A stretch of DNA of 64,000 bases from positions 310,001-374,000 of the forward strand of contig JAIVFH010000004.1 of the NCBI GenBank assembly GCA_025765595.1, read 5' to 3'. Numbering within the stretch: position 1 is the stretch's first letter; each line of letters begins with the position of its first letter. Source of the DNA: Obelidium mucronatum. Taxonomy: Eukaryota; Chytridiomycota; Chytridiomycetes; Chytridiales; Chytriomycetaceae. The notes under the pieces were generated by a model. It saw nothing but the letters and a program-made list of their open reading frames with translations, was not told the DNA's origin and did not search any database. This document shows, in pieces, positions 22,082 through 34,725 of this stretch. Both the position numbers and the translations under genes were made by a program.

Positions 22082-24546
22082 ATGGAAGAGAATGAATGGG
22101 ACGCTCTTATCGGAGCTTCTCATCCGCCACTCAATTCAACTGCAGACAGAGGGTTTCTTGATCAGCTCAATGCGTTGAGTGGGGCAGTTGCGGCATCTCG
22201 AAGCCCCTCATCTACAACCACACCATCGTCAACAACCACACCTCAACCAATCTCTAGCTCTAATAACTCTCAAAGATATGGGTCTGGGTCTCCTGCTTCG
22301 AATAGCGCGTCAACCGCTTCTTTGCCCTGGTAGCTATTTGTTAGTGATTCAAAACCATCTCCATGATTGAGCTTGAAACATTAGTGAGGACTGCCGTAAC
22401 CTTCGAAAAAGATGTGACAAAATACTACCGTCTTGCACTCGCTGCGTCAAGCGGAAAGTAGTGTGTCAATACCGCCCAAATGCAATGCAGCCGCCACAAT
22501 CGCAAACCAGAGCCCCAACAGCAGATCCGGCGAACTCCGCATTAGCTGATCAATTTAGAGCTATGAATGAGCGTTTGAGTGCTATGGAGGCAAATATTTC
22601 GCTTCTCATGCAACAGCAACGACAGCTTCAACTGCAACAGGATCGGAATCAAGAAATCATTGATTCGACATCGAAGCCTATTCAGTCATCGTCTCGAGAA
22701 GTTGAAGATATTGATTTGATGCCAACAATCGGTAGGATGGAGTTTATTCTCTTTCTCGTCATAGTCTGACATGGGTGTTATTATTGGAATCCAGGTGACT
22801 GGGTTGTCCTATATCAGTTCCTATCAACACGCCGGTATTCTGCGTTTGCAATTTTAGGAGGCCGCAATATTTTAGAGAGCTTCTTTAGTGAACCACCCGC
22901 TTTGCGGCTTACATTTTGTGCAATTGGAGCCCACTTGCAAGTCCCTCGACTTCCACAACTCGTTTGCCTCTCATTTTATTCCCGTGCGCAGAAGGCGTTG
23001 CTTAAGCAGATGAATACTCCATCATTGAAAACCTTTCAAGCCTTGATGCTGATTTCAGCGTTCACACTTGCTAATGGCCAGCCAATGGTCGGGAAGCCTT
23101 TCTTTTTCCAAACAGTTCGCATGGCACTTCAATTGAGATTGAATATTGATCCGGATGATTCTCCGTGGCTGGGGATATTGACGGAGCAGGAGAAAGAAGA
23201 GAGAAGACTTGGCTACTGGGTCATTTTCCATTCTGTAAGATGTAAGTTTGTTTGGGTGGGTTTTAACTTATTGCTGGGCTTGGCTGACTTGAAAAATTCG
23301 GCCGGGTTTTATCACAGTGATTCAGATTTTTGTGTCAAAGCCAATACCCATCAATCTCACTCTGGGAAAAGTGAAACCTTCTCTTCGTGTTTCCCCACCC
23401 TCTCAACCTCTGTATCCAAATGCGTCGGAGGTTGCACCTGTTTACTTTATTGCCCTCATTTTGGATGCTCTCTATTCAATCACCAAACAATATTCACAAG
23501 CACCAAGCTCCATTGCAGAAGTACTGGACTCTCCTTCCCTCCCGATTTTGCGTCAAAATTTAGCGGCAGTCCAGTCTCAGATTCCAAAAAACTTGATTCT
23601 CGTCCATTCTTTCGAGACAACTGCAAGCAACAACCTGTCGGTCTTTACATCATCGTTTCTCAAACATTCAATTGAAGTTGTCGATACTGTGCTGATAACA
23701 CTGTGTTTTCATGCGGCTGTATGCGTTTTGCATCGCCCTCTACTGTACCTTTCGGGATATCTCCCACTTGATTCACCATTGCTGCTCAACAACCCTCAAA
23801 ACTTCACCAAGGTACTGACAGCTTTGGACGCAAGCGTTGTTTCGGCACGAACTATTGCACACCTTCTTAGCTGGTTGTCGCAGCGCAGCACACTGAAGCT
23901 AGATGGGGAAGGGGGTCTTTTCTTTCACAGTTTTTGGAGGGAATATGCTTCTCACAGCATGTGTTTGTTTGAAGCTGTGGTTGTTCTGTGGTTCGTTACA
24001 TGTCGAACTAAGCGATTCTGGTGGCGGCAAATACCGCCAGAGTCATACACGTTTTCTATTTTGGGAGAGAGTTTGCGGATGGAGATTGAAGATCGGAAGA
24101 TGATTCGGAGTCAAGTATTGGACATTTGTCGATGTTTGCAGGACTTGGAGAATATGGTGTCTGGCAAAAGCGATGTTGCTGGTAGTTTGTCTGGGGGTGA
24201 GAAATCTGGCGGCGGCAGTGAAAGTGGTTCTGGTGGAAACATGATATCCCCCCTTGTAGTTTGTGTGAAAGCAATGCTCCAAGAGATGGAGGATGTTGAG
24301 CAAGAGATAGTTTCCGGGACATTGGCACGTTCTGTGACGGATGATGCTGGCATGAGCTTGGACAATATCACAATTGGGATGAAAGTTATGTCGTTGGTAG
24401 AAGGTGATGAGGTTGAAGTTGCCGCCCCGTATGTCGATGACCCTTGGGTACTACTTGGTTTGCTGGGAGTTGAAGTCAAGGGAGGATTCCGTTGGATGGC
24501 CCAGTATGAAGAGGCTTACCGGGCTCTTTGGGGTACAATAAATTGA
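22082..24546 (+). CDS. Zn2Cys6 transcription factor with fungal-specific TF domain, array member 1
   Basis: Exons 22082-22329, 22385-22731, 22795-23241 and 23318-24546 give 756 residues. The zinc cluster is C-x2-C-x6-C-x6-C-x2-C-x6-C; its first cysteine codon is split TG|T by the first intron. A glutamine-rich coiled coil follows (dimerisation), then the fungal-specific transcription factor (middle homology) region with DPDDSPW and a KEERRLGYWVIF block, and a conserved C-terminal end WVLLGLLGVEVKG...RALW. It is expected to bind CGG-type elements in the nucleus. It is the first of five tandem paralogues and appears intact. Its start lies about 70 bases after the MBOAT stop codon. Confidence 0.85.
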
Positions 24547-24572
24547 GATAAATTGAAGTGTCGAAAGTTGAG

Positions 24573-26821
24573 ATGTCTGACCAACAGATGTCTTTGACGG
24601 GCAGCCTCCCATCGCCGGACCCCGGCACCGTGCCCTCGATCGCCGGTGCTTCCCTGGTGTGTAGCCGCTGTTGCCGCATCGCCGCAGACGTCTAACCAAC
24701 CAACCACAACCAACGGCCAGCAACGAGTGCAAGCTTACTGCGCAAGAAGTGCTGCAAGACGCTGCCCGGTCTGCGGCCGCTGCGCCAAGCGCGGCGCCAC
24801 GTGCTCGTACCGGCCGGCGGCGCTGGGCCGCGACGCGCCGCCGAGGCCGCCGCCGCCGCCGCCGCCGCCGCGCGCCGACGACCCGCTGCTCGCGCTGACG
24901 AAGCCGGAGCTCATCGCGCGCGCGAACGACCTGGCCGCGCGCCTCGCCGCCGCCGAGGCCCAGCTTCGGCGCCTGCAACTCCGCGACTCGCCCGATTCTG
25001 CGGCCGAGTCGCTATCCCAGTCGTCGGCGCTGGAAGACCCGCGCATGGCCCCCTCGCTTGCTGACTGGATGTTGATGTGTCGCTACTTTGAGAACCTGTC
25101 GTACTGCTTGATGCAACACAAGAGCGTCGAGTTCATGGCCGATTACAAGAATCAACCAGCTTCGCTGAGGTGACGCTTCTCGACGATTAAGTGATTCTGA
25201 TCACGAAAAAACAGATTGATAATGTGCGCGTTGGCGTGCTTGAGTTTCAATCCCCCACTTCCAAAGTCGGTATGGCTGGACTATTACAATCGAGCACGCA
25301 AAGCGATAAAAAGAGAAGGGCATATGGCGACCGATCAACACATTTTCTCTTACTTGTTGCTCTCACATTTCACGATGGGTAAGCGACTCAAAAATATCCC
25401 AAATACCAGTTGTTGCTGACAGCGACCACAATAGCAACTGGCCACCCTATGTTGGCAGAGCCATACTTTTTCAAGGCAATTAGATTGATGCTTTATTTGG
25501 GCTATGGACGAGATCCGGATGATTCGAACCAGCTCTGTGACCTCAATGAAGTAGAAAAGAACGGGAGACGATACACTTTTTGGTGTCTTTATTATACGTC
25601 CAAGATCGGTAAGGTCCTCATTGTTTATATTTTGTGTGGCATGTAATCAATGATATTACTGCAGTTCAAATTGCAATGTCAAGACCGGTTATGGCAGATC
25701 TGGACTCCAGTAAAGTCAAACGTTGCAAAAAGCCCGACTTCAGCGCTCTTGGTTTGAAAACTCGGACCTCCGAAATTTCCACAATTTGCTACCTGTCCAG
25801 TTTTCTGGACATAATTCATGATACCACTCAACTGTACCAAACCAAGCCGCCTAAATTAGTAGACGATATACTTGATTCAACGCAATTCGAAGTTATTCGG
25901 TCACGAATTATGCATCTACTGAGTACCTTACCAACCGGGCTGGTACTCTCCCAAGATAATAGTAGTCAGTTTGTCGAGTTCACCTCCACGATCAAGGATC
26001 GGGAAACTGTCATCGATTGCTTCTTTACCACACTATTTTATAATGTCTCTATTTGCCTCTTAAATCGACCCATTCTTTATTTGACCAAGTTCTTGCATCA
26101 TGATTCAATCCATCTGTCAAACTGCCCTGAAAACAAAACCAGTATTCAGAATTCTCTATTTGAAGCGGTAGCAGCTGCTCAAACTGTCGTGGGTTTATCA
26201 AGCTGGCTAGTACACCAGAGTGACATGGGATTGGATCTGGAAGGCGGACAATTTCGCCAGAGATTATGGAAGCAACATGTCTTTGAATCATTCCTCCTCT
26301 TTGAATCTGTGGTAGTTTTATGGTTCGCAACCACTCAAACTCAAAGGTTTTGGTGGGAAATTCCTGGAATCGAAGCAGCTGTGAGTGTGTTGGGTTTAGA
26401 CGATCGAAAGCGGATACGCTCGCAAGTGCTGGATGTGTTGCGAACGTTGAAAGACCTTGAAGTGGGGTTGTCTGCAACTGTGAATCCAAACGTGTTCCAT
26501 GTACAGTACGGCAATATGCAGAACTTTATAACCCCCATGGTCTCGTGTATTGAGAAGATGGTGGAAGAAATGGAAGATTCTGAGAATTCTATGGCTGGTG
26601 CCGAGACATTGGATATGGACTTTGACCGAGAGGTGGAAGAAATTGCTATTGAAATGAATGTCATGTCGTTGACGGAGGTGGATCCAGAAGTGAGTGAACC
26701 TTATACCCGTGATCCCTGGGTGCTTTTGGGTTTATTGGGGGTTGAAGTAAAAGGGTTACGGTGGAAGGCATGGTATGAAGAGGATTGGAGATCCTTTTGG
26801 ACACGCGTCAGCAGTCAATAA
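24573..26821 (+). CDS. Zn2Cys6-type transcription factor, array member 2, zinc cluster scrambled by compensating frameshifts
   Basis: Exons 24573-24656, 24721-25169, 25215-25378, 25435-25608 and 25665-26821 read as one open frame of 675 residues. Compared with its neighbours, the first half of the zinc cluster is out of frame: CNECKL, LRKKCCKTLP and VCGRCAKRGATC lie in three different frames between 24720 and 24800, and the exon 1 end (LPW) also sits one frame away. Three one-base differences cancel, so downstream translation is normal. The rest keeps the paralogue features: YYNRARKA, DPDDSNQ, a KNGRRYTFW block and C-terminal DPWVLLGLLGVEVKG. The region 24610-25050 is extremely GC-rich and encodes a proline run. 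Either base errors or a genuine loss of DNA binding could explain it. Confidence 0.65.
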
Positions 26822-27049
26822 ACTTCTGTTGAGGATTCACACATGTCAATTTGTTTGGCTTGAAATAACTGAGATTCTTGCAATTAGTACTAAATTCTTT
26901 CATGGAACAGATGTATCGTGGCCTACATTTGAGTGTTCAGTATGTGATGTTCTAATAATATTAACTTAATCTTCAATAAATAACTTTAAACAGATTATTA
27001 TTAGAAATTGATACAAGGAATTCGTGGGCCACAAGACCAATACCCTACG

Positions 27050-29350
27050 ATGGATTCAAGTGTATCCCCTTCGCCATCCTCTGCCAATCAATTCACCAAT
27101 CAAGCATCCTTGCCCTGGTAATTCCAGCTGGTTCTACACCAGTTCATGCACTTAACCCTGCAACCTTCCTCCAGCGACGAATGCAAGACGCTAAGAAAGA
27201 AATGTTGCAAATCATTTCCAAGCTGTTCGCGTTGCTTGAGGAGAAATGTGCTTTGTATCTACCGCACATCTGCTCTTGCCGAGATTGCCTTGTCAGCCAA
27301 CAACTCTGCCGCCTTGTCTCTTCTGGACAACTCCATGGCAACCGAGTCTACACAATCAATTCAAATGCGGCAAATGGCCGAAAGACTGGCTGCTGCAGAA
27401 GCTGCACTGTCTGCTGCTCAGAAGGAGATCAGCGAACTCAAAGCCCCAGCCCCGACACACAGTCCTTCTCCCGCCATCGAACTTACTACCACTTCTGCTT
27501 TGACAATAGAGGATCCAGATTGTATGCCGTCGATCGGCGATTGGGTGCTCGTTCATGGCTACCTGACCCGAAAACTCTTTCATATACCCATTCTTGATTC
27601 TCGGCGGTTCATCAACAACTTTTTCAATGAACCGCCTGCACTGCGGTAATTAAACTGATGAGATTATCAAACGAGTTTCCTCTAAACTCGGCTTTTTGTT
27701 TTTTGATGATAGTTTGATTATGTGTTCTATTGCTGCACACAATCACTCTCCAAAACTACCCCATTCTATAGTCATGAACTATTATCAGAGGGCGCGTCGA
27801 GTAATTAACCGAACGGAACTCAAGACATCTTTACCAAATCTACAAGCTTTATTCTTGCATTCCGAATTTCTGTTGGGTGAGTTTGTAATCAATTGCTTCA
27901 ACCCCAGTATGTTGAAGAAATAAGCATGTTTTTTGTTTAGCATTTGGTCAACCAACCTTGTCAAAGCCCTTTTTTGAACGGTCGATTCTGATGGGTCTAT
28001 CGCTGCAACTTGATATTGACCCTCAAGACATGAACGCAGGTTTCTCGGATGAAGAAAAAAACGAAAGGAGAAATGTCTTTTGGTGTTTATACTTTTCTTT
28101 CAAGAGTAAGTGTCGCTTTAAATTTCTGTAGATTCCGAATTGGGCTTTTTTTTTAAAAAGTTCACATCAAAATAGTGGTACAAATCTTTGTAAAAAAGCC
28201 ACATATTCCAATATTCTTAACTCCGCAACGCGTACAATATGGGAAAAAGTTTGATGTTGTCACGGGTGTGTCTGGCCTTGAAACACGTTCTCAGGTTGCT
28301 GCTCTATCGAGAGTGAGCAACCTACTGGAATTAATCCATCAGTTCGTCGTTATTCATTATGCCAAAGCACCAGAATCAGTGAATGCATTGCTGGAATCAA
28401 CCCTTTGCCAAGGCGGAATGGATAAATTGAACGCCATAAGGACGCTGCTGCCGGAGGAACTGTTGTTGACTCGAAATAGTCCGCAACAAACCAGGTTCAT
28501 GATAAATTTCCAAGGATCGGATCGCGTGATGGACAGCTTCCTGATTACATTGTTATTCCACGCTTCCATCTGTGTCGTGAACCGCCCAACGTTATACCTC
28601 TCGCACTATCTGCCACTGACGTCGCCCCTTCTCGTAAATAATCCGGAAAATATGACCAAGATTCTCGCTAGCATTGACGCCAGTATCACTGCAGCACTTT
28701 CAATAGCAGAATTAGTCAGCTGGTTGATTCATCAAAGTAACTCTGGCCAAGATGGAGAAAATGGTCAACTTCGACAGAAACTGTGGCGAGAACGAGAGTT
28801 TCTGTTTGCCTCATTTGTTTTGTTTGAAGCATGTACAGTCTTGTGGTGGGTTACATGTCGGACACAAGCATTTTGGTGGAGAGATGGTATTCCAGGAGAG
28901 GCTCTGGTAATGAGTCCTTTGGATAGGAAAAGAATGCGAATTCATGTCCTGGACATTTTGAAGACATTGAAGGATTTGGAGTCGGATGTGACAAAGCATG
29001 AACATGAAGCTTTCATTATTGATGACACGAGGGATGAACGGAATCGACAGATTGTGAATATGATTACACCAATGGTGGTGTGTATTGAAGCTCAGGTGCA
29101 AGAGATGGAGAAGGCGGAATTCTCGTTTTCTGGCATGCATGTTTGTTCACGAAATGAAAATGTCGACAAAATCATTGTTGGAATGAAGGTTATGGCGGTG
29201 GTTGATGAAGATGGGAAGTGGGATGATCCCACAACAGAGCAGAACCCTTGGGTTCTTATGGGACTTCTTGGAGTTGACATAGGAGGCATACAATGGAGAG
29301 GCTGCTTTGAGGAAGAATGGCGACTTTTTTGGAGTAAATGTTGCCATTAA
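27050..29350 (+). CDS. Zn2Cys6 transcription factor with fungal-specific TF domain, array member 3
   Basis: Exons 27050-27117, 27175-27645, 27713-27876, 27941-28105 and 28176-29350 give 680 residues. The short first exon ends PW with the first zinc cysteine split TG|C, exactly as in member 1. The cluster follows as CDECKTLRKKC then CKSFPSCSRCLRRNVLC. A coiled coil of alanine/glutamine type leads into the middle homology region (MPSIGDWVLVHGY, RLIMCSIAAH, LDIDPQDMN, KNERRNVFWCLYF) and the shared C-terminus NPWVLMGLLGVDIGG. Intron positions match members 2 and 4. The frame is intact. It is probably a nuclear DNA-binding regulator; target genes are unknown. Confidence 0.85.
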
Positions 29351-29430
29351 TTATCCTAATCCTTGCCTCAATTTTCTGGAACGGCAGACAGAACACAGCA
29401 CAACAAAATTTTCTCCAATATCACAAGTGG

Positions 29431-31604
29431 ATGGATCAGGGACGAAGTCCAAGCGGAGGCACCGCAGGATACAAACAGAGGATACCGGCGTGTCTGCGGT
29501 TAGTGCTCCCGACGATACCTATCCTGACGGGGGCGGACTGCTAAAACGGGTTTTGCAGATGTCACAAAGCCAAGAAGAAATGCGACTTTGCGCGGCCCGA
29601 CTGCAGCCGCTGCCGCAAGGGCGGCCACGAGTGCGACTGGACAAGCCCGAAGCTGCGGCGGCAGCGCAAGCCCGCGCACCCCGCGCATCCCACGCCGCTC
29701 AATATCGGCCACGCGGCGCCAAGACTCGGCGATTCGTCAGACTCGGCGAGCGGAACGCTGTCGCCCCGGACGCCGTCGGCGCCAGTGTCAGCATCAGCCG
29801 CTTTCGGTGCGGACACGACGGTGGAGTCCGTCGAAGAACTCTGCAATCCGATTGGCACAACAGTGGAGGACTTGTCTATGCATTCTACGATAGAGGACTG
29901 GAGTCTGATGCTTGCATATGTGCGATATAGCGCCGTGGGAGAAACGCTGCTGGCTATTATTGATCGCTTGTACTTCCTTGACACATTCTTTCAACAACCA
30001 CCGGCGTTACGGCATGCCTTCTGTGCGGTCGCCGCTCTGATGCAAATTCCTCGATTACCCTCCGAAATATCGCTCTCATACTTTACAAGAGCCAGACGTG
30101 CTCTGTCCCTCGAATTCCATCCATCAGTGAAATCCTTACAAGCCCTAGTATTCATGACAACATATGCTCTTTGTGAGTGGTTTTTTAAGATATGTTTCTA
30201 TGTAGATCTAACTCAAATTAAGTGGCATATGGTGATCAGGCTGTGGGCCGGACATACTTTGTTCAAGGCATCGCAATGTTGCTGGAGCTGAGGCTACACA
30301 TTGATCCAGACGAATCTCCTTGGTTATTTCATTTAAATTTGAGCGAAACTGACAAGGAAGATCGCCGGATTCTTTTCTGGGTGATATTCTACTCGTGTCG
30401 AAGTGAGTTGGGCTTGGTTGAAGCTTTTGGACGCCATTCTAATTTAAATTTGATTTAGTGGTTCAACTGAATTATAGAGTACCACTTCCCAAGTTGCAGC
30501 CACAGGGCGTTAAATTTGCTAAAAAAGTTTCCGCGTTCAGACGTTCAAATTGTAGTCCAAGCACTCCAGTTGCTACAGTTTGCTACTTGGCCATGATTCT
30601 CGACTGCCTAAGTCAAATTTGCGATATATATTTACAGCCTCCGTTGTCTGTTGATGCTCTGTTGGAATCAGAGCAGATTATGTCGTTAGACTTGGCGTTG
30701 AAGGTTCTGAAAACGACGATTCCCAGCAATCTTCTTGTATCCATATCAGATGGCTCTTTGCATCAATTCCTTATTATTACCTAGTTATGAACTGATTGGG
30801 CTCCCGATTACTGACATCTGGTTGACATCAATGCTGTACGCTTCTGCAACGTGCGTTCTTCAAGCGCCCCCATCTATACCTAACTGGATTTCTCTCTCTG
30901 ACCTCCCAACATTTAATGAATCCCACAACTCTGTCGGACTTACTTCAACTATTGGCGTCGTCTGTTGCTGCAGCTAGAACAATTACCTGGACTCAACACT
31001 TGGGTTCTAAATCTTGCCCCACAGATTCGCCATAAATTTCTCATGGAGCATCAATTTGTGTACATGATTCTTTTTGAAGCGGCTGTTGTTCTATGGTTTG
31101 CAGTATGTAGGACGAATCGATTTTGGTGGAGAGAAGGAAGTGATTCAACAGGACAGACTCTCTGCCTATCTTTTGAAAATCGCCAGCTATATCGAGTTGA
31201 GGTGCTGGATTTGGTTCGATCGTTAAGATTACTAGAAAGCATGTTGGAAGGCAAGACTGGTCCAAACAACGGTTCACCAAACGTTGTGCGACCACATATA
31301 ATATTTATTGAAGCAATGCTGGAGGAAATGAAACGACAGGAAGATGCGCTGATATCGTCGGCTTCTCCGTCTCCACCGCCCCATTCTGTTGCTTCACATC
31401 ATTCCCATGACACGGATGGCAGCGTGGAATCAATTACTATTGGAATGCAGATTCTATCAATGGACAGCTGAAAACTCTGTGCGTTATGTTGAGCCATTTG
31501 CCTTTTTGGGACTGTTGGGGCTGAAAGTGGATCATCGGTTGCAATGGAATGCTGCGAGTGAGAAGAGCTGGGAATCATTTTGGGCAACTTGTAATTATTG
31601 TTAA
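29431..31604 (+). pseudogene. Zn2Cys6 transcription factor, array member 4, interrupted by several frameshifts
   Basis: Exons 29431-29498, 29559-30172, 30223-30402 and 30459-31604. The first intron (GTTAGT...GCTAAAAC...GCAG) falls between the first and second cysteines, giving CLRCHKAKKKC then CDFARPDCSRCRKGGHEC, a complete cluster. Exons 2 and 3 are intact. In exon 4 the conserved protein continues across four one-base slips, near 30785, 30910, 30985 and 31468, each bringing an early stop. Residues on both sides still match the paralogues (for example ASSVAAARTIT, LNTWVLNLAP, FLGLLGLKV). It is called a pseudogene as written, but isolated indels in otherwise conserved coding sequence may equally be consensus errors. 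The 29580-29800 stretch is GC-rich. Confidence 0.55.
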
Positions 31605-31687
31605 AGATGCAATACGTAGAGTTCTACATTCATTAAAGGAGTAACCAGAAAGCCTCCTGCTACAAAGTAAAACACCCGAAATTTTCT

Positions 31688-34097
31688 ATGCACCAAACTT
31701 CGTTGAGCCGGTCCATCGGTGCCAACGCAAATACATCCCAGGAAACACACGAACTTGAAAGGAAATCAGGTATACGCCGGCCATGCCTTGGTTGCAAGAA
31801 GCTCAGGCAGCGGTGTGATCTCTTGGAACCATCTTGCTCAAGGTGCTTGCGACGGCAGCAGCCGTGTCTTTACAGTTCGACAGCTGCCATTCAATCTGAT
31901 AATCTGGCACCATCTCAGACCCGGTGTTTCTCCGGGGGCGAGCCAATCAAACGAATACGGTCAGGTTCAAACCACACCACACCTTGCGAAACTTGTCGGT
32001 AAGGGAACTGAAGGAATACATCGACGGTCTTTCATAAATCATTAAAAAGCATCTGTTTATTACAGGTCTCGGCGTAGGAAATGCGATATGCTCAAGCCAG
32101 TTTGCAGTCGATGTACCTTTAAAAACGTTAGATGTGTGTATCAAGAAGCCGAAGCGATACCAAGAATTGATCCAACCACAATTCTTGTTCGGCCTTCTAT
32201 TTCAGTCAATACTTCTCATGAGTTGGAAGAGTTGGACCTGATGCCATCGATGCAGGATTTGGAAGTTTTTACTCGCTTTTTGGAACAGGCAAACTCCATG
32301 TTTATTCTTCGAGAGTTCAAGGGATTCGTTCATTCATTTTTCACTGAGCCTCCTGTTTTACGGCTTGCATTCTGCGCTATTGCAGCGCATCTGCAAACAC
32401 CACGGTTACCTGAACATATATGCCAAATGTATTATGCACGTGGAAGGAGAGCAGCCGCGCGGTCTGTTAATCTTCCCTCTATGAAAGTTATGCAAGCGCT
32501 TTTGATGCTGGCATCGTTCGCTCTTTGTGAGTTTTTAATTTTTTTTGATTGATTGGGATTCACTTTATCTTTTTGATTGATGTGGCTTTCTGCAGCTAAC
32601 CACCAGCATTCTGTTGGACGCCCTCTTTTCGAAAGCGCGATTCGGATGCTTATTCATCTAGGAATGCATATCGATCCAGACGATTCCCCTTGGCTGCAAT
32701 CTCAAAACCTCAACGAAGCCGACAAGGAAGAGCGGAGGTTTCTTTTTTGGTTTGCATATTACACATTCAAATGTATGTATCGCCTTTTTTATTATTATTT
32801 ATATTTTAATTTGTGTGTGGCAGGGACACAAATCGCAGTTTTCAAACCTCCCATTCCGATTTCACTTGAATCAAATCGAATCAAACCTGCAAAACAGCGA
32901 ACAGTAATTACGTCTTCTACGGCTCATCCAAACGCTCAAGTAGCCACACTATGTCAATTAAGCTCGATTCTCGATATCATTCTGGAAGCTACCAATTCAT
33001 GTAGAGGCATACCCACCGACGTGACAGATATTCTGTCTTCCCCGACTGTTGCGACGCTCGGTCTCCATTTGACATATTTAAGGACGATCCAGATTCCGCC
33101 TCATTTGTTTCTCAATCGAAATGACGACACGTTGACAAACTTTCTGGCATCAATTGAAGACCCAATCAACAACCCGGTTCCTATATTAGACAGCGTCATG
33201 GTAACCATGCTGTACAGTGCCGCTGTCTGTATCCTGCACCGGCCTGTGTTATACATCACTGCATTTTTGCCACTCGCAAAGATATCCGCAGACCACCTCA
33301 AAGTCTTGCTGACTGTACTTAAAAAATGCGTTTCCGCAGCAAGGTCAATCACTGGTCTCAACAGTTGGCTGGTTCATTTCCTCGAAAAGAATAATACCCC
33401 TGCCGCGTCAGCCAACTCATCCCCTGCACCTGTTGATTCCCCATCCCCCTCTTCATCGTCGCCACCATCATCGTCCACGTCATCAACCAGTAAATTCCGC
33501 AGGAAATTTTGGAAAGAGGATTGGTATTCTTCAGGCGTCCTGTTTGAAGCCGCAGTCATTCTTTGGTTCGTCACATGCAGAACACAACGTTTCTACTGGA
33601 GACCCACACCACCATCGCCACCGATGGACGATGATGCAGAAGGAATCCAGAGCGACTTTTTGCGCATGAATATGGAAGATCGTAAACTCATCCGCGAAGA
33701 AGTGATGGATATTTTGGCCACATTGAGGGATTTGGAAGGGGTTTTGGCAAAGAAGGATACGGCGCGTGGAGAGTTGAATCATATTACTGAAATGGTTGCT
33801 TGTGTTGTGGAGATGGTGGATGAAATGAGACTGGTGGAACACGAGGTCTCTGCCGGTGCTGGTGAAACCTGTGTCCCTTTAGATATTGCAATCCGCGAAA
33901 TGAGGGGGGTGGATATTTCTGGAACTACTCAAACGCAGCAGCAGCAGCAGCAGCAGCAACCAGAAGAAACAGTTCGAGCCTTCGCGTGGGTATTTCAAGG
34001 GCTGTTGGGAGTTGAAGTCGGTGTGAATGGGTTTCGTTGGAGGGGGGAAACGGAAGATCTATGGAGAAAGTTTTGGGATAAAACGGCGTGTTTGTAA
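31688..34097 (+). CDS. Transcription factor with two tandem Zn2Cys6 clusters plus fungal-specific TF domain, array member 5
   Basis: Exons 31688-31998, 32066-32526, 32596-32772 and 32824-34097 give 740 residues, in frame. Cluster 1 (residues about 33-60) is CLGCKKLRQRC then CDLLEPSCSRCLRRQQPC. Cluster 2 (about 100-130) is CETC, an intron in the next codon, then RSRRRKCDMLKPVCSRCTFKNVRC. The middle homology region follows (HIDPDDSPW, KEERRFLFWFAYY), with a Ser/Pro-rich insertion, a glutamine run coded by CAG repeats and the shared end GLLGVEVG...RKFW. Other array members have only one cluster. Two clusters could allow one chain to contact two half-sites; that is inference. Confidence 0.85.
33936..33962 (+). 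repeat. CAG trinucleotide repeat coding for glutamine
   Basis: Consecutive CAG codons within array member 5 code a run of eight or nine glutamines; length polymorphism is likely. Confidence 0.85.
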
Positions 34098-34725
34098 TTT
34101 AAGTAAATATAATTTAAGAAGTTGTTTGGCGTTTGGCCACAACTCCCTCGAAGACACTCGTCCTTTTGTACGGGGCCTATTTGAGAATCGCCTTCGCGCA
34201 ATTATTTGTTGGAAAGATTTATGCCATATTCTCTACTAACTTAAAATGAGTAATGCAATTTTGTAATATACTTGTTGCCCTGTTAATGGTCTTTATTGTA
34301 CCCTCATGTGGAGATCCTTTCTCAGCTCTATAAGGGGATTATCGGATTATGGAAGAAATTTTATGTGCGTGCCTTGCGTTTTAATGTTCCAAGAGATCTC
34401 GCTTCATTTTTAGCAACTACTGGATGCACTGAACATGCCAGGAACATGCATCGTTTAAAAATCTAATAGAAAATATACTCTGGGATGCGACTGCGGCTCT
34501 TTCTCTCCTTAATACCAAGGTTCTATGCTAAATCTCGTTTGTATTTGTCAGGAATCAAGAAAATTTCTTATGGCTTGAAACACACAATTATCCTTTGCGT
34601 GCCCATTTTTTTTCTTTTTTGGCATGCAGCAAAAAGGCACGAGCTGGCAGCGAATTCCTATAAAAGGAATTAAGAGAAAGGTGATCAAGCACAAAGCTTA
34701 ACCATCCTAAAAGCCAACTTACAAA
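34098..34725. other. Intergenic region with no recognised gene
   Basis: About 630 bases of AT-rich sequence between the transcription factor array and the phosphodiesterase gene. Only short, unconvincing ORFs are present. No tRNA, repeat or conserved RNA was recognised. The last 70 bases hold the TATA element of the next gene. Confidence 0.5.
34659..34666 (+). promoter_or_regulatory. TATA box of the glycerophosphodiester phosphodiesterase gene
   Basis: A consensus TATAAAAG lies 60 bases before the start codon at 34726, with the short A-rich leader expected of a strongly expressed fungal gene. Confidence 0.55.

Noticed and set aside
24451..25064. Arg/Ala-rich ORFs on either strand around 24.5-25 kb
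   Set aside because: Shadows of the GC island in array member 2; none has family features.
34485..34673. Plus-strand ORF of 62 codons before the phosphodiesterase gene
   Set aside because: It overlaps the TATA element and has no recognisable features.
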